This document shows, one piece after another, positions 12,301 through 23,221 of a DNA stretch of 64,000 bases. How positions within the stretch are numbered: the stretch's first letter is position 1; each line of letters opens with the position of its first letter. The notes beneath the pieces were generated by a model that was given only the letters and a program-made list of their open reading frames with translations, searched no databases and was not told where the DNA came from. Origin of the DNA: Acanthochromis polyacanthus (Eukaryota > Chordata > Actinopteri > Pomacentridae). The stretch is taken from assembly GCF_021347895.1 (NCBI RefSeq), contig NC_067114.1, forward strand, positions 29,793,873 to 29,857,872. Reading direction: 5' to 3'. Made by a program: the position numbers and the translations under genes.

Positions 12301-15300
12301 AGCTGAATGATCATTCTCTGGTGGAGGAGATCCAACAGTCCCTGAGTTCAGGAAGTCTGTCCACAAACAAACTGTCTCCTGCTCAGTGGTCAGCTCTGGT
12401 CTTCATCCTCCTGTCATCAGAAGAAGATCTGGATGTGTTTGACTTGAGGGAGTATTCTGCTTCAGAGGAAGGTCTCTTGAAGCTGCTGCAGGTGGTCAAA
12501 GCCTCGAGGATCTGCCTGTAGGTATACTTGGTGGACTTACTGTATTAAATGTCATCTATTTTTACCTCGGGATCCTATTTTCAAAGTGTTTGTTTTCTCT
12601 CTTGTTAACGCTTCTCAGGTTGAATGACTGTAAGCTGACGGAGAGAAGCTGTGAAGCTCTGGCCCGGGTTCTTACCTCCAAGTCCTCACGTCTGAGAGAG
12701 CTGGACCTGAGCAGCAATGACCTGCAGGATTCAGGAGTGGAAGAACTGTTTACTGGGCAGGGGAGTTCACACAGCAGACTGGAAACTCTACGGTTAGTGG
12801 TCATGAACCAGCTCAGAACGTGATCAGTGAAGAGGATTTTTCTGTAAATTATTTAGGCATTTACAGTTCTGCCTTATCATAGATGACTCACATTTGGAAT
12901 CACAAAACATTAAGTGAGGTTGGACAATTCTAATAAGGAAAGTAGTGTGTTATTTATGAAGGGGTTGTGGATGGACATGGAAGTCTGTCCAGTTTGTAAG
13001 TACTTTGCAGTTTGCCTCACACACGTTCACCGCTATCAATTTAATAATATTTCTCTGTTTTAACACATTGTGTGCTTGCTATGTCTGGTTTGTATTTGTC
13101 TGGTCAGGCTGAGCGGCTGTAACCTGTCAGAGAAAAGCTGTGAAACCGTGGCCTCAGTTCTCAGCTCTCCGTCCTCCAGTCTGAAGGGCCTGGACCTGAG
13201 CAACAACGACCTGCAGGATTCAGGAGTCAAGCTGCTCGCCACCGGCCTCGCAAGTCCGCACTGCAGGCTGGAAACTTTACGGTCTGTAAAGTCGGCCTTT
13301 GATCAGTATTTTAAATGCTGTCTCTTTACAGATAGTTGGTTATACCACTTGGTGTGAGGCTTAGGGATACAAAAAGTAAAGCAAGGCAAGTTTTTTGTAG
13401 AGCACAATTCATACACAAGGCAATTCAAGGTGCTTTCCAAAGGCAAACAAATACTTCCAGAAAAAATGATTTAAAGGTGGACATACATTTAAATCATAGA
13501 AATAAAACATAAAAAGTAGACATTCAGATAATAAAAATGGATTAAAAGTCAAGAAAACAGACTGAGCATCTCAGAGAAAGCTGCAGTCAACTATCTGGTT
13601 TTCAGGCCGGATTTAAAGAGCAGACAGTCTGAGCAGACCTCAGGTGTTCAGGAAGTTTGTTCCACAGCTGAGGACATCAGAGCTGAATGCTGCTTCACTG
13701 GTTCTGGTTCTGGTTCTGGGAACTGACAGTAAACCTGTCCCTGATGACCTGAGGGCTGTGGATGCTTCACATGGAGCTAATAAGTCCAGGATAGATTTTT
13801 CTCCAAGACCATTCAATGCTTTGTAGACCAGGATTCAGATGTTGAACTCCATCCTTTGACTAACAGGAAGCCGGTGTAGTGATCTGAGGACCTGGTGTTA
13901 GTTAGGACTCTGGCAGCAGCATTCTGGATCTGATGCTTGATTGATTTCTTGTTAAGACCTGTAAAGACACCATTACAATAATCTACGTTTCTCTGTTTCT
14001 TCTCCAGACAGGAAATCCTTGATCCTAGTGATGTTCTTCAGGTGATAATAGGCAGATTCAGTAACAGCTTTTAAATGGTTGTTAAAATTCAAATCTGGGT
14101 CAATAATGACGCCGAGGTTTCTGGCTTGATTTATAACTTCTGAATAAAGGTGGTGGAGGTTGGGGTGGTGGATGGGCATGTAAGCACGTTAAACCTTGAA
14201 CAGCACACTGCTTTTATCTAAACCACTTTACAATTAGTCTCCAATGGATGATCAATCTGGTGGCAAACTACAATGCAGTGCACTGGTCTAAATACTGAGG
14301 CCCCCAGTTGGCTTGCAAATCCCAGGTTGGATTTTCTAAAAACTTTTTTTTGGTTTAAGTTAAACAAAAGACATTTGAAAACAGTCTCGGGTCAAGTCTT
14401 TCTTCTGGTTCCACTCTTGAGTTGGATTTCTGCAAGGTCGACTCAAAGGGTTCATGGAAATCCATCACAGATCCAACTAGAGCAATGGTACTGATTCAGA
14501 GCTCAGCATTGGATGCTTATTGTTAATGTGGCACTAGATTGACATTTTATATGTTATTCAGTTGTGTATGTATTTCTAACTGAGATCCCCACATTAACTG
14601 TGCTGCTTTCCTTCATTCACTGTGGTATTCTTTACCAAATATCAGACTCTTGCATGTCATTGTCATATTTAGGTGCTTTCCTTCACTGTGATATAGAGAA
14701 GAGATTGTGGTGAAGACTGCTGACGTCTTTGCTTGATGTGTGTTTCTTAGCAACCTCTAGCACTGTAAACCTATGTTAGCTGACAGGAAATAAACAAAAC
14801 CAAACTTTGCATTGCTGAGCTTCCTGTAGCAGGACTGGGCTTTCTTAAGCATGGTCTGTGCCCTGAAGAGGCTGCTCTGATTAAAATAAACTGCTGTGCT
14901 TTGTTTCTGTTGCATCAGATTTTGTGGAGTTGCAGAAGGTTTTTTTTAGAACAGCTTCAATAACATCACTGCTGACCGACTCAATATAAGGAAGATGTTA
15001 TGTTCTCGAAATGTTTGCTTTGCTTTGATGGGCTTTAAGGCATGTGCCGTTACATGGATGCTTTGAAAGAGCCAGGAGTAGCAGGCAGATGAGATGCACA
15101 ATTTCTTGCCTGAATTTACTCGGTATCACACTGATAATCAGGTTTCCACAGGAAGAAATCTTTTTTGAAAAAGGAAGTTTAAGTCGTACTTCTGACTCTC
15201 TGCGGCCAATCTCTGAGGAAGATGCTTTGGTTCATGTGGTCTCATGCATGTGGTTAACGGTCCAAGATAACTGGCCAGACGAGTGCTGATTCTGCTGCAG

Positions 15301-17388
15301 ATTCTTCATGTAGTACAGTGACGGTGATGTAAATGCTGCTTAATTCTACTGTTACGCTGTGGCTGAACTGTGCTGAGTGTAGTATTGCTGTGTTTTGTAT
15401 TTTGGAGTTGTTCTGTTGTTGTGTGGATCTTTGTCTTTGTCGTTGTTCTGTGTGTGTGTCGTCTGTTTGTCCTGTGAGTTTGTAGTGAGTGCTCTGTTGG
15501 TGGGTAGATCTTAGTTGCATCCAGGAGGTGCATAATTGGCCGCTAGGATGAGCTCAAGGCGGCTGGCTCTCCACATATTTAAAAAACGGTGGCCTGCAAC
15601 TGATGGAGAGCCTCACTGACAGCAGCACCTTTTGTCTGGTCCCAGACCCCAAACATTTTGTTGATAGCTGTGATTCTGTGGTAGATGACTTTAGCCGTAG
15701 CTTTGATTTTGTTTGGTAGACTTAGTTAGGTTTCTTTTTCTAGTAGTTGTGTTTTTGTTGGATAACTTTTTCGTCTGAGTGTTAGATCGCCTCCTTAGTT
15801 TGAATCCACTTTTTTGCATTTGATTGTATCGCCTATTGAGTGGCCTGTTTAATTTTTAATACATTGTAAATAAACTTTAGTAATCTTCTTACATCTTGGC
15901 TGTTGGTTTGGGGACTGGAAAAACATTTATCTTTTTACAAATATTAAGCTATGCACCTTCCCCCTTGACCGGTGCTTAACACTACAGTAATGTTGACCAT
16001 TGGTAGTTCTAGTAGTGTTCAGAGCATGACGGCTTCATGCAGCTCTTTGTGTTTTCTGCTGACTAGATGCATATGAATGTAACATGAATGTAACATGTTT
16101 AGGCTGTCAGGCTGCCTGATCACAGAGGAAGGATGTGCTGCTCTGGTCTCTGCTCTGACCACCAACCCCTCCTATCTGAGAGAGCTGGACCTGAGCTACA
16201 ACCATCCAGGAGACTCAGGAGTGAACCTCCTGACGGCCGGACTCCATGATCCACAGTGGAGGCTGGACACTCTGTGGTAGGTTATTAACAGATTAATGTA
16301 CACTGAGAGCTTATTCAGAGTGCATAGAGTTACCTCCTTATGTTTTTACTTCCTCCCTTCTCCCACAGTGTTGACCATGGCGGCAGGCATCACTTAAAAC
16401 CCTTCAAGTGTGAGTTGAGACCTTCTGATGATGTTATCAACTCATATATAGCAGAGAAACACTACAGTAGAGGACTCTATGCCATGCCTAAGAACTAATT
16501 ATACAAATACAAGAACAAACTTGGCACTGATGTGGGTTTGTGTTGGATGTAATGTCAATAAGTTCCAAATTTGTTTAGGTGAAAGTGCAAAATCCAACTG
16601 ACGCTGAAAACCGACATTTGAAATGACAACATGGAAATGTTTGGTCTGGATGAGCATAAAATGAATCATCATGTCTATCAGATTTATGAGATTTACTGCT
16701 AAAAATGTATGAGCAATAACACCAAACATAACCTAGTGTGCAGAGTACAGCTTCTACTAATCCAACGACCAACAATAACAAGCTAACCAGAACAAGTTAA
16801 CTTAAGATCTGTCCTTCTTCCCCATCAGACGCCTGTGAACTCACATTGGACCCAAACACAGCCAACGTGAAGCTCTCTCTGACCGAAGACGACAGGAAGG
16901 TGACCGCAGTGACTGAAGAGCAGCTTTATCCTGAACATCCAGACAGGTTCAACCACTGGAAGCAGGTTCTGTGCAGAGAAGGTCTGATCGGGCGCTGCTA
17001 CTGGGAGGTGGACTGGAAAGGATGGGTCAACATAGGAGTGACCTACAGAGGAATCAGGAGGAAAGGGCAGGACGACGACTGCTGTCTGGGAGAGAACAGC
17101 CAGTCCTGGGGTATGTTCTGTTCAGGTAACGGTTACTCTGCCTGCCACAACAAGAGAACCACCGACGTTCGGGCTCCGTCTTCCTTCGACTCTGGCAGAG
17201 TGGCAGTTTATCTGGACTGGCCTGCTGGCTCTCTGTCCTTCTACAGAGTCTATTCAGACACTCTGATCCACCTCCACACGTTCAACACCACATTCACCGA
17301 ACCTCTGCACCCTGCGTTCAGGTTCAGGTTATCGTCTGCGTCCGGTGCTTCAGCGTCATTGTGTCGGTCTGAGGAGGAAGGATCGTAG
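6336..17388 (+). CDS. NLRC3-like NLR protein (FISNA-NACHT-LRR-B30.2), 12-13 exons
   Basis: A cytosolic NOD-like receptor of the large fish NLRC3-like family, probably acting in innate immune sensing or signal control. Proposed coding exons: 6336-6347 (tentative), 8460-8587, 8665-8772, 8843-8956, 9046-9159, 9328-9400, 10342-10570, 10711-12517, 12619-12792, 13108-13281, 16103-16276, 16369-16409, 16829-17388. Every intron is GT-AG and the phases agree throughout. If translation starts at the internal ATG at 8472 the product is 1227 aa; the tentative first exon adds 8 aa. Domain order, numbered from M8472: N-terminal repeats (1-150), linker (151-251), FISNA plus NACHT (252-853) with Walker A GMAGIGKT near 350-357 and Walker B FDGLDE near 425-430, three LRR units (854-1028), PRY-SPRY (about 1042-1227). 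No frameshift or stop was seen, so the gene looks intact. The family is established knowledge; the exact start and the absence of further exons are inference. Three LRR exons is at the low end for the family. Confidence 0.88.
7124..7137 (-). promoter_or_regulatory. CTCF-like motif
   Basis: GCGCCACCTAGTGG is the reverse complement of CCACTAGGTGGCGC, a good match to the CTCF core. It lies in the candidate first intron of the NLRC3-like gene. Confidence 0.35.
7293..7654 (+). mobile_element. tRNA-headed SINE with GGATGGAT tail, copy 1
   Basis: A 362-bp element with a tRNA-like head (tagtggttagcac as an A-box region, ccggtttaaatctcgg as a worn B box), a long body shared with the copy at 52339, and the tail gaatggatgg. 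It is flanked by a perfect 12-bp target duplication, ATAAACTAGAAG, at 7281-7292 and 7655-7666. The tail suggests mobilisation by an RTE-type LINE. It lies in the candidate first intron of the NLR gene. Confidence 0.85.
7895..8044. mobile_element. Short MITE with ACCGTTCAAAAG termini
   Basis: The left end CACCACCGTTCAAAAG and the right end CTGAACGGTAGT, preceded by ccccaaactt, are inverted copies. The body includes cacttagaaaagtctttatt and cccttgtgcagttatgttag, which I recall from a common fish DNA transposon family. Another fragment in the opposite direction is at 30917-31073. Confidence 0.6.
8460..9159 (+). CDS. N-terminal repeat exon array of the NLRC3-like gene (4 exons)
   Basis: Exons 8460-8587 (with ATG at 8472), 8665-8772, 8843-8956 and 9046-9159 each encode a unit of about 36-38 aa built around the pattern CVSxKSNxS, then FxDGxFxTxxR at the end. 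Each ends with the bases AG before a GT donor (gtgatg, gtgatg, gtaaac, gtaaag) and each starts one base before a codon, so units can be added or lost without breaking the frame. The introns are only 70-89 bp. The third and fourth units differ at about 4 of 114 bases. N-terminal repeats of this kind are known in zebrafish NLR-B30.2 families; their binding role is not clear. Confidence 0.85.
9328..9400 (+). CDS. Acidic linker exon of the NLRC3-like gene
   Basis: The acceptor ttttttcacag precedes 9328 and the donor gtatgt starts at 9401. With the AG carried over from the previous exon it reads a serine- and acid-rich peptide ([20 protein letters not shown]) ending in SIFM. This matches the usual linker before the [11 protein letters not shown] exon in fish NLRC3-like proteins. 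It changes phase from 2 to 0, as the next exon requires. Confidence 0.75.
10342..10570 (+). CDS. Pre-FISNA helical exon of the NLRC3-like gene
   Basis: The acceptor tatctttccag precedes 10342 and the donor gtaagt starts at 10571. The 76 codons begin [18 protein letters not shown], continue through a highly charged stretch rich in E, K and R, and end with [18 protein letters not shown]. This is the usual alpha-helical segment directly before FISNA in fish NLRC3-like proteins. It ends one base into a codon, which fits the next exon at 10711 or at 10621. Confidence 0.88.
10711..12517 (+). CDS. FISNA-NACHT exon of the NLRC3-like gene
   Basis: This single large exon encodes about 602 aa. It opens with the fish-specific NACHT-associated (FISNA) segment ([10 protein letters not shown] through [14 protein letters not shown]), then the NACHT NTPase: Walker A GMAGIGKT (11004-11027), Walker [12 protein letters not shown] (about 11220-11252), sensor-like [10 protein letters not shown], and the [12 protein letters not shown] segment. 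The tail has the winged-helix and superhelical features usual before the LRRs ([30 protein letters not shown]). NACHT domains bind ATP and drive oligomerisation. The acceptor is ttctatacag before 10711. A second acceptor (tctttgcag) before 10621 is also in frame and would add 30 aa. The donor is gtaggt at 12518. All key nucleotide-binding residues are present, so the domain should be functional. Confidence 0.95.
12619..12792 (+). CDS. LRR exon 1 of the NLRC3-like gene
   Basis: Exactly 174 bp, the standard size of NLRC3-family LRR exons (two repeats, 58 codons). The acceptor is cttctcag and the donor gttagt. It reads [14 protein letters not shown], then [16 protein letters not shown] and a degenerate tail ([17 protein letters not shown]). 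Phase is 2 in and 2 out, so such exons can be added or lost freely. Upstream it continues from VVKASRIC in the NACHT exon. Confidence 0.9.
13108..13281 (+). CDS. LRR exon 2 of the NLRC3-like gene
   Basis: A second 174-bp LRR exon, [16 protein letters not shown] to PHCRLETLR, closely following the family consensus ([16 protein letters not shown]). The acceptor is good (ttgtctggtcag). The donor, gtctgt at 13282, is weak for this family, where gtaagt-like sites are usual. The intron that follows is the longest in the second half of the gene (2.8 kb) and is full of retroelement remains, so splicing efficiency here is uncertain. Confidence 0.88.
13382..14280 (-). mobile_element. L2-type LINE, 3' fragment in NLR intron
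   Basis: On the minus strand it encodes the C-terminal part of an L2 ORF2: [35 protein letters not shown], then after frameshifts [15 protein letters not shown] and [17 protein letters not shown]. It ends with the typical L2 3' sequence (gccttgtgtatgaattgtgc, then acttgccttgc). It is 5'-truncated near 14280 and broken by frameshifts. It lies between LRR exons 2 and 3, in reverse orientation to the gene. Confidence 0.85.
15350..15981 (+). mobile_element. Solo LTR, gypsy-like, in NLR intron
   Basis: 632 bp starting TGTTACG and ending TTAACA, flanked by the 4-bp direct repeat CTAC (15346-15349 and 15982-15985). Inside is a TATA-like box tatttaaaa at 15576-15584 and AATAAA at 15869-15874, in the order expected for U3-R-U5. 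No internal retroviral-type sequence adjoins it, so it is a recombined solo LTR. The family is unknown. It lies in the intron before LRR exon 3, in the same orientation as the gene, and could supply an alternative poly(A) site. Confidence 0.65.
16103..16276 (+). CDS. LRR exon 3 of the NLRC3-like gene
   Basis: The third 174-bp LRR exon, [16 protein letters not shown] to PQWRLDTL, with [19 protein letters not shown] in the middle. The donor is gtaggt at 16277. The acceptor is short on pyrimidines (taacatgtttag). YNHPGDSGV is the form usually found in the last LRR exon before B30.2, which supports this being the final LRR unit. Confidence 0.88.
16369..16409 (+). CDS. 41-nt connector exon of the NLRC3-like gene
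   Basis: A short exon between the acceptor tcccttctcccacag and the donor gtgagt at 16410. It reads [13 protein letters not shown], matching the conserved VDHGG connector between LRRs and PRY-SPRY in this family. It shifts phase from 2 to 1 as the next exon needs. It is too short to be found by ORF length and is supported by splice signals and reading phase. Confidence 0.85.
16829..17388 (+). CDS. PRY-SPRY (B30.2) exon of the NLRC3-like gene
   Basis: The final coding exon, after the acceptor cttcttccccatcag, ending at TAG 17386-17388. It begins [18 protein letters not shown], the PRY signature LDPNTA, followed by [20 protein letters not shown], then SPRY motifs [18 protein letters not shown] and [16 protein letters not shown]30.2 domains bind proteins through variable loops, and this fusion to NLRs is typical of teleosts. 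It joins in phase 1 to the connector exon. The C-terminal tail after FRFRL is serine-rich and short. Confidence 0.93.
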
Positions 17389-17614
17389 AAAACATTCAAT
17401 AGTTCTGACCTAACAAGTCCACACTAACAGAGCCTGAATGTATATGTCTTTCCTGTTAATCCATTGTAGATATATATTTAGTCTTTCTGGTCTACGGTTG
17501 ATTCAAATCCAGCGTCAGTTTCCTAATGGTGCAGTGCAAAAACCTAAAAAAAAAATACATTTTAGGGTTGTTTCAGTGTAGAACAGCTCAACAACAATTG
17601 TTTTTTGTTCATAG

Positions 17615-17780
17615 ACCTACAGTCATGGAAAAATTACTAGACCACCTTTGTTTTCTTCAATTTCTTGGTAATTTTAATGTGGCAAGGAGCATTGTCTTGT
17701 TGGAAAATCCAGAAATCCAGAGTTTTCCAGCTGATGGAAGAAGACTGTTTTCAAGAGTAGCCCCAAACATGACCTGGTTC
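17615..17780 (-). mobile_element. Tc1/mariner-like transposase fragment
   Basis: On the minus strand a short piece reads FQQDNAPCHIKITKK, the second catalytic aspartate region of Tc1-like transposases, followed by a stop just before the boundary sequence cagtcatggaaaaattac. Only about 50 codons remain. It lies in the presumed 3' UTR of the NLRC3-like gene, in opposite orientation. Confidence 0.65.
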
Positions 17781-17789
17781 ATTGTCCAT

Positions 17790-17880
17790 TTTCGTTGTTT
17801 TGCATTTCGTTTTTGTCATTTTCTATCTTGTTTTTGTCGTCTCTCGTTTTTGTCGTTTTCTGTCTTGTTTTTGCCGTTTT
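17790..17880. repeat. TTTTTGTC-type degenerate minisatellite
   Basis: Repeats of cgtttttgtcattttctatc and variants. The same degenerate unit fills 44620-45336, and its reverse complement occurs at 50845-51260 and 59570-59650. Confidence 0.7.
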
Positions 17881-17949
17881 GACAATTTCTGAGTTGTGCT
17901 ACGGCTTGAATGTCAGCAGGAAACCACTCTAGACCTTTACATGACATGA

Positions 17950-17955
17950 AATAAA
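17950..17955 (+). terminator. Candidate poly(A) signal of the NLRC3-like gene
   Basis: AATAAA about 560 bp after the stop codon. It is the first clear hexamer downstream on this strand. The 3' UTR this implies would contain the Tc1-like remnant at 17615-17780. Not proven as the site used. Confidence 0.3.
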
Positions 17956-18380
17956 AATACAATTTAGAAGTCAGTCATTTATCTACAACAGATGCTAATT
18001 TATCTTCATTTTTGTTGCTTAATTGCTTTGTTTGATTGGAGTATATCAAGGAAAATGCACGTTTTAAGATTCTAATAATAATTAGAAAGTAAAAATATCA
18101 GATCACCCATAGCGGCCTTTTTTTCTTTGTATTGTTGACATTAAACTATTAAACTATTCCTATATTATATTTAAGTGTCACTAAAGGAGACACTTTTTAT
18201 TTCAAGATTTCTGAGTAATATTGTTTTGTAACATAAGTAAACATATAAACCTGTAATTTTAGAATTAAATAATGTTTTTTCTTACAATAAACCACCTCTA
18301 AATACTGTGTATTATTTACTACCAGGGATGTGAGTCTCCAGTATTTATCTGCAATATGAAATATGTAATTCTGTTTCTGA

Positions 18381-18395
18381 CCACTAGAGGGCATC
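18381..18395 (+). promoter_or_regulatory. CTCF-like motif
   Basis: CCACTAGAGGGCATC matches the CTCF core except at the last positions. It lies between the 3' ends of the NLRC3-like gene and prr15l. Confidence 0.3.
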
Positions 18396-18475
18396 ATCTC
18401 ACCAAACCATGTTTTCATTGTGTTGAGTCCTCTCAAAGTGCAAGAACAATCATTTGGTGATAAAATCAGTCATAT

Positions 18476-18481
18476 TTTATT
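18476..18481 (-). terminator. Candidate poly(A) signal of prr15l
   Basis: AATAAA on the minus strand, about 1.4 kb after the prr15l stop codon, within otherwise non-coding AT-rich sequence. It would give a 3' UTR of about 1.4 kb. Motif only. Confidence 0.25.
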
Positions 18482-19883
18482 CATATTACAAAAAAATACA
18501 TGTTCCAAATTTTGCACCATTGACATATACAAGAAAAAAAATGATGAGTTTAACCTGGAAGAGGTAATCGAAGAGGTAATCTAAAAGTTTCTTTTATAGT
18601 TTGATGTTGATTATTGTCCAGATGCTGCAGGAGAAATCTGTTTGTCTGAAACAAGCTTCTGAACCAAATTTAAATCAAAATATCAGCTGATTTTCACAAA
18701 CATTCAGTCCTTAGATTAAGAGCTCAAAGTTAAAAGAAAATAGAAAACATGTAGAATGTTGTTGATTCAAGAAAAGTTCACATGAAACCCACGAAGGAGT
18801 GTTTGAGCAGGGATCAGTCTCTGGGTGAAGCATCGTCGCCCTCTACTGGGTTTAACTGGAAAAACCGTGCTCTGACAGGCTGCTAAGATGTAGTTAAACT
18901 GACAGAAAAAGTCCAATATAGTGTCATGAAAAGACCTGAAAATTGCTTTGAATAGGAAATGATAGCCGTTGTTTTGCTCCCTGTTTGATATTCTAAATAA
19001 CGTGGCAGAGTGACAACATAAATAAATAATAATCAACCCAGACAATGAGCAACTTTAGGTTTTTAAAGTGTTTTAAAGTGACTTTAAGACCAACAGATGC
19101 ATGGATTCAAGCAGACAACCGACCAATGCAGTGCACTGTTCATGTTTTTCCAAGATCAAATACTACTAGAATCAGTCCCTGTACAAACACTAAGCAGCTC
19201 CTATCAGACCCCAAACATCAAAGTGCCTCCAGATAAAGATCCTTTAATGACGTCTTTTTGTAGTGAGAGTGGGAGAACCTAAAGCCATCGATACAGTAGC
19301 ACACTATGCTCATATTTCCACACATTGAGTCTGAATTGTCCAAGATTTCTGTCTCTTAATATCCTGTGAAGATATTAAGGCTCAAGGTTTGACCACATTT
19401 GGATATTCTGACTCCAGTCCTGTTAAAGATGACACATAATTGAATCATAATCAGCTGGAGAGAGAGGTTATTTTCTTATAGTTGTCTTCCAGAAACATCC
19501 ACTGACACACACTGAACAAAAAGCCATAAAGGATCTGGTTAGATCTGGTTTTGAAGTAATGTTTGACGAACATAAAACCTCCTTTAAAAATCCTTATCAT
19601 TTGTTTTTTTCATGAAATAAAACTTTGCATGATCAGAATTTGGTCCTTTCAACTCAACAACTTTTGGCAAGTGCAGAGAAACGGGCTGATTAAATGATTT
19701 TATCCGTTCATGTGTGCAGGAGCCCAACAGGTCTTCGTGCTCAAACACCGGAATAATCAGGATGATCTTTGACTGACTATCCCCTTCTCCATCATGAATG
19801 CATCTGTGATTAAGTCTTTGTGCATTTATGAGGCTACATCTTCATTCATTTACATTAACTGCTACATATTTCTTTGTCTTTTT

Positions 19884-20240
19884 TCATTTCCCAGCTCTCT
19901 GGTTCTCATTTCTTTCCGGGTCGCTTCCAGGAAACATGTCCGGGTTCTCCGCCAGTGTGGCTCGCACCTTCTTCTTCTCCTTAAACCTCCCGGAGTGAGA
20001 CACCTTGACGTGGCGTCCCTTGCTGGCCGTTGTTTTGTCCACGATCCTCTCCAGCCGGGCGTCCAGCTGGGGGTCCAGCATGGCGTCCTCTGGAGCTCCT
20101 GAGGCTGAACTGGAACCATGTTGGCCGGAGGAGGACGAGTTGGAGACGAACTCTGCTGGGATCTCGTACAGAACCTTCGGCTGGGACTTCTTCCTCCTCA
20201 GGAACGTTAGCTTCCACCAACCTTGAGACGAGTCGGCCAT
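19884..20240 (-). CDS. prr15l: Proline-rich protein 15-like (PRR15L)
   Basis: A 118-aa protein read on the minus strand from ATG 20240-20238 to TGA 19886-19884. It carries the two conserved blocks of PRR15L: an N-terminal [20 protein letters not shown] (residues 8-27), and a C-terminal [12 protein letters not shown] plus [20 protein letters not shown] (residues 59-96). The region between is serine-rich and variable. The family is small and basic; its molecular function is poorly known. Seventeen bases before the ATG there is a splice acceptor (reverse strand cttcctcctcag, AG at 20259-20258), so the whole coding sequence is in one exon and an upstream 5' UTR exon must exist. Length and motifs match the vertebrate family; assignment to PRR15L rather than PRR15 rests on the LYEI and LERIVDK blocks. 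Which teleost copy (a or b) cannot be told here. Confidence 0.9.
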   Translation of the reverse strand: MADSSQGWWKLTFLRRKKSQPKVLYEIPAEFVSNSSSSGQHGSSSASGAPEDAMLDPQLDARLERIVDKTTASKGRHVKVSHSGRFKEKKKVRATLAENPDMFPGSDPERNENQRAGK

Positions 20241-20340
20241 GGTGGGTGTATGGAGGGCTGAGGAGGAAGAAATAGAGAAGAAAAGGTTAAAACAAAATAA
20301 AAGAAGAGGGCTGGGTAGAGAATAGTTGTATAAAGTTATA

Positions 20341-21280
20341 CACTGGAAAAAATGCTCCTCTCAAAACAAGAAAAACTTTTACCTTGAAATAAGCAAAAAA
20401 ATCTGCCAATAGAACAAGTGAAAATGTCTTGGTAAGATTTCTTCATATAAGATATGATATTTAGAATATTGAGATCCTAAAATTAGCTGGGAAAACTTAT
20501 TTTAAGCTCTATTTTATCAGAAAAAAATCAAATAAAATAAGCCAAACATGCAAAAAAAAAGCAGTTTTTCACTCAAAAATAGATTTTCGCTTTCATTTAA
20601 CCTCCTAATCTGAGATGTATTAAACCTCCTGTTGTCTTAATTTATGGGCACCCAAAAATATTGTTTCCTTGTCTGAAAAAAAAAAAAAAAATCAGCTAAA
20701 CAATTCCTTAAATTTCTGAAAATTGACCTTCAGGAAGAAAATCCAAAAATGCCTTAAAAATTTCCTTTAAACATTTTATTTTAAAAATCCCCCAAATTAG
20801 GCAAGAAAATTCTTGGAAATATTTTCAAAAAATGAGTAAAAATCTTCCAAAAAAAAATCCTAAAAATATCTAAAGTGACTCCATTTATATCAGTAAAACT
20901 TCTTCTTTTTGTGAATTTTCCAAGAAACATTTTTAACATTTCTTTTTTCCACTAAAAATGTTCAAAGATTTCCCCAAAATGTTGAAAACGTGGACATCAG
21001 AAGTTTCACTGTGAAAATATATATATTTTTTAACATTTTTAATCTTTAAGCCGGGTCAGGACGACACGAGGGTTAAACTTATTTTGAGTTTTCTTGTAAA
21101 ATACAACTAAAAACGCGATCGTTTCTAAGATTGTTTGACTGAACAAAGTATTTAAGATGCATTGTCTTAGTTTGCTGAAATGTCAGTTGTTGAGTGAATT
21201 TATCTTAAATCACGTGGGATCAGACATTTTGACTAAAAATAAGACAAACAGACTTGGTAGGATTTGGAGTTTTTGCAGTG
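20341..21280. mobile_element. hAT-like MITE, split by a second MITE
   Basis: The left end starts cactggaaaaaatgc and the right end finishes gagtttttgcagtg, forming a short inverted terminal repeat of the CACTGCAAAAA type that I recall from many fish genomes. The body (cttgaaataagc; gtcaaaatgtctg on the reverse strand) also fits that family. It is interrupted by the TTAA-flanked MITE at 20624-21072. No clear target duplication is visible, so the superfamily is uncertain. Confidence 0.5.
20624..21072 (+). mobile_element. Full-length TTAA-flanked MITE, piggyBac-like (family 1)
   Basis: 449 bp between two TTAA sites (20620-20623 and 21073-21076). The left end ACCTCCTGTTGTC and the reverse complement of the right end, CCCTCGTGTCGTC, match at 10 of 13 positions. 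TTAA target sites with CCC-type termini are the mark of piggyBac elements. No coding sequence is present. Partial copies lie at 4004, 23662, 36838 and 59040. It sits inside the hAT-like MITE. Confidence 0.75.
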
Positions 21281-21413
21281 TGTAAATGCTCAGTGTGTAA
21301 GTTTTTATTGTGTTTGTGTATCTAAGCAGCGCTCCATCTGCCCATGACACTGTTAATATTTCAGTGTAATTCAATCGTGTCCATATGCTGTGGATGCACA
21401 CGTGCTCGGGTTA

Positions 21414-21535
<122 letters not shown>

Positions 21536-21588
21536 CCAGAACACCAACATATAGGAGGTCATACTGGATATCCTGGAGTGTGTCTATA

Positions 21589-23221
<1,633 letters not shown>

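Noticed and set aside
19862..20275. Open frames on the plus strand and other minus frames over prr15l
   Set aside because: Shadows of the GC-rich prr15l coding sequence.
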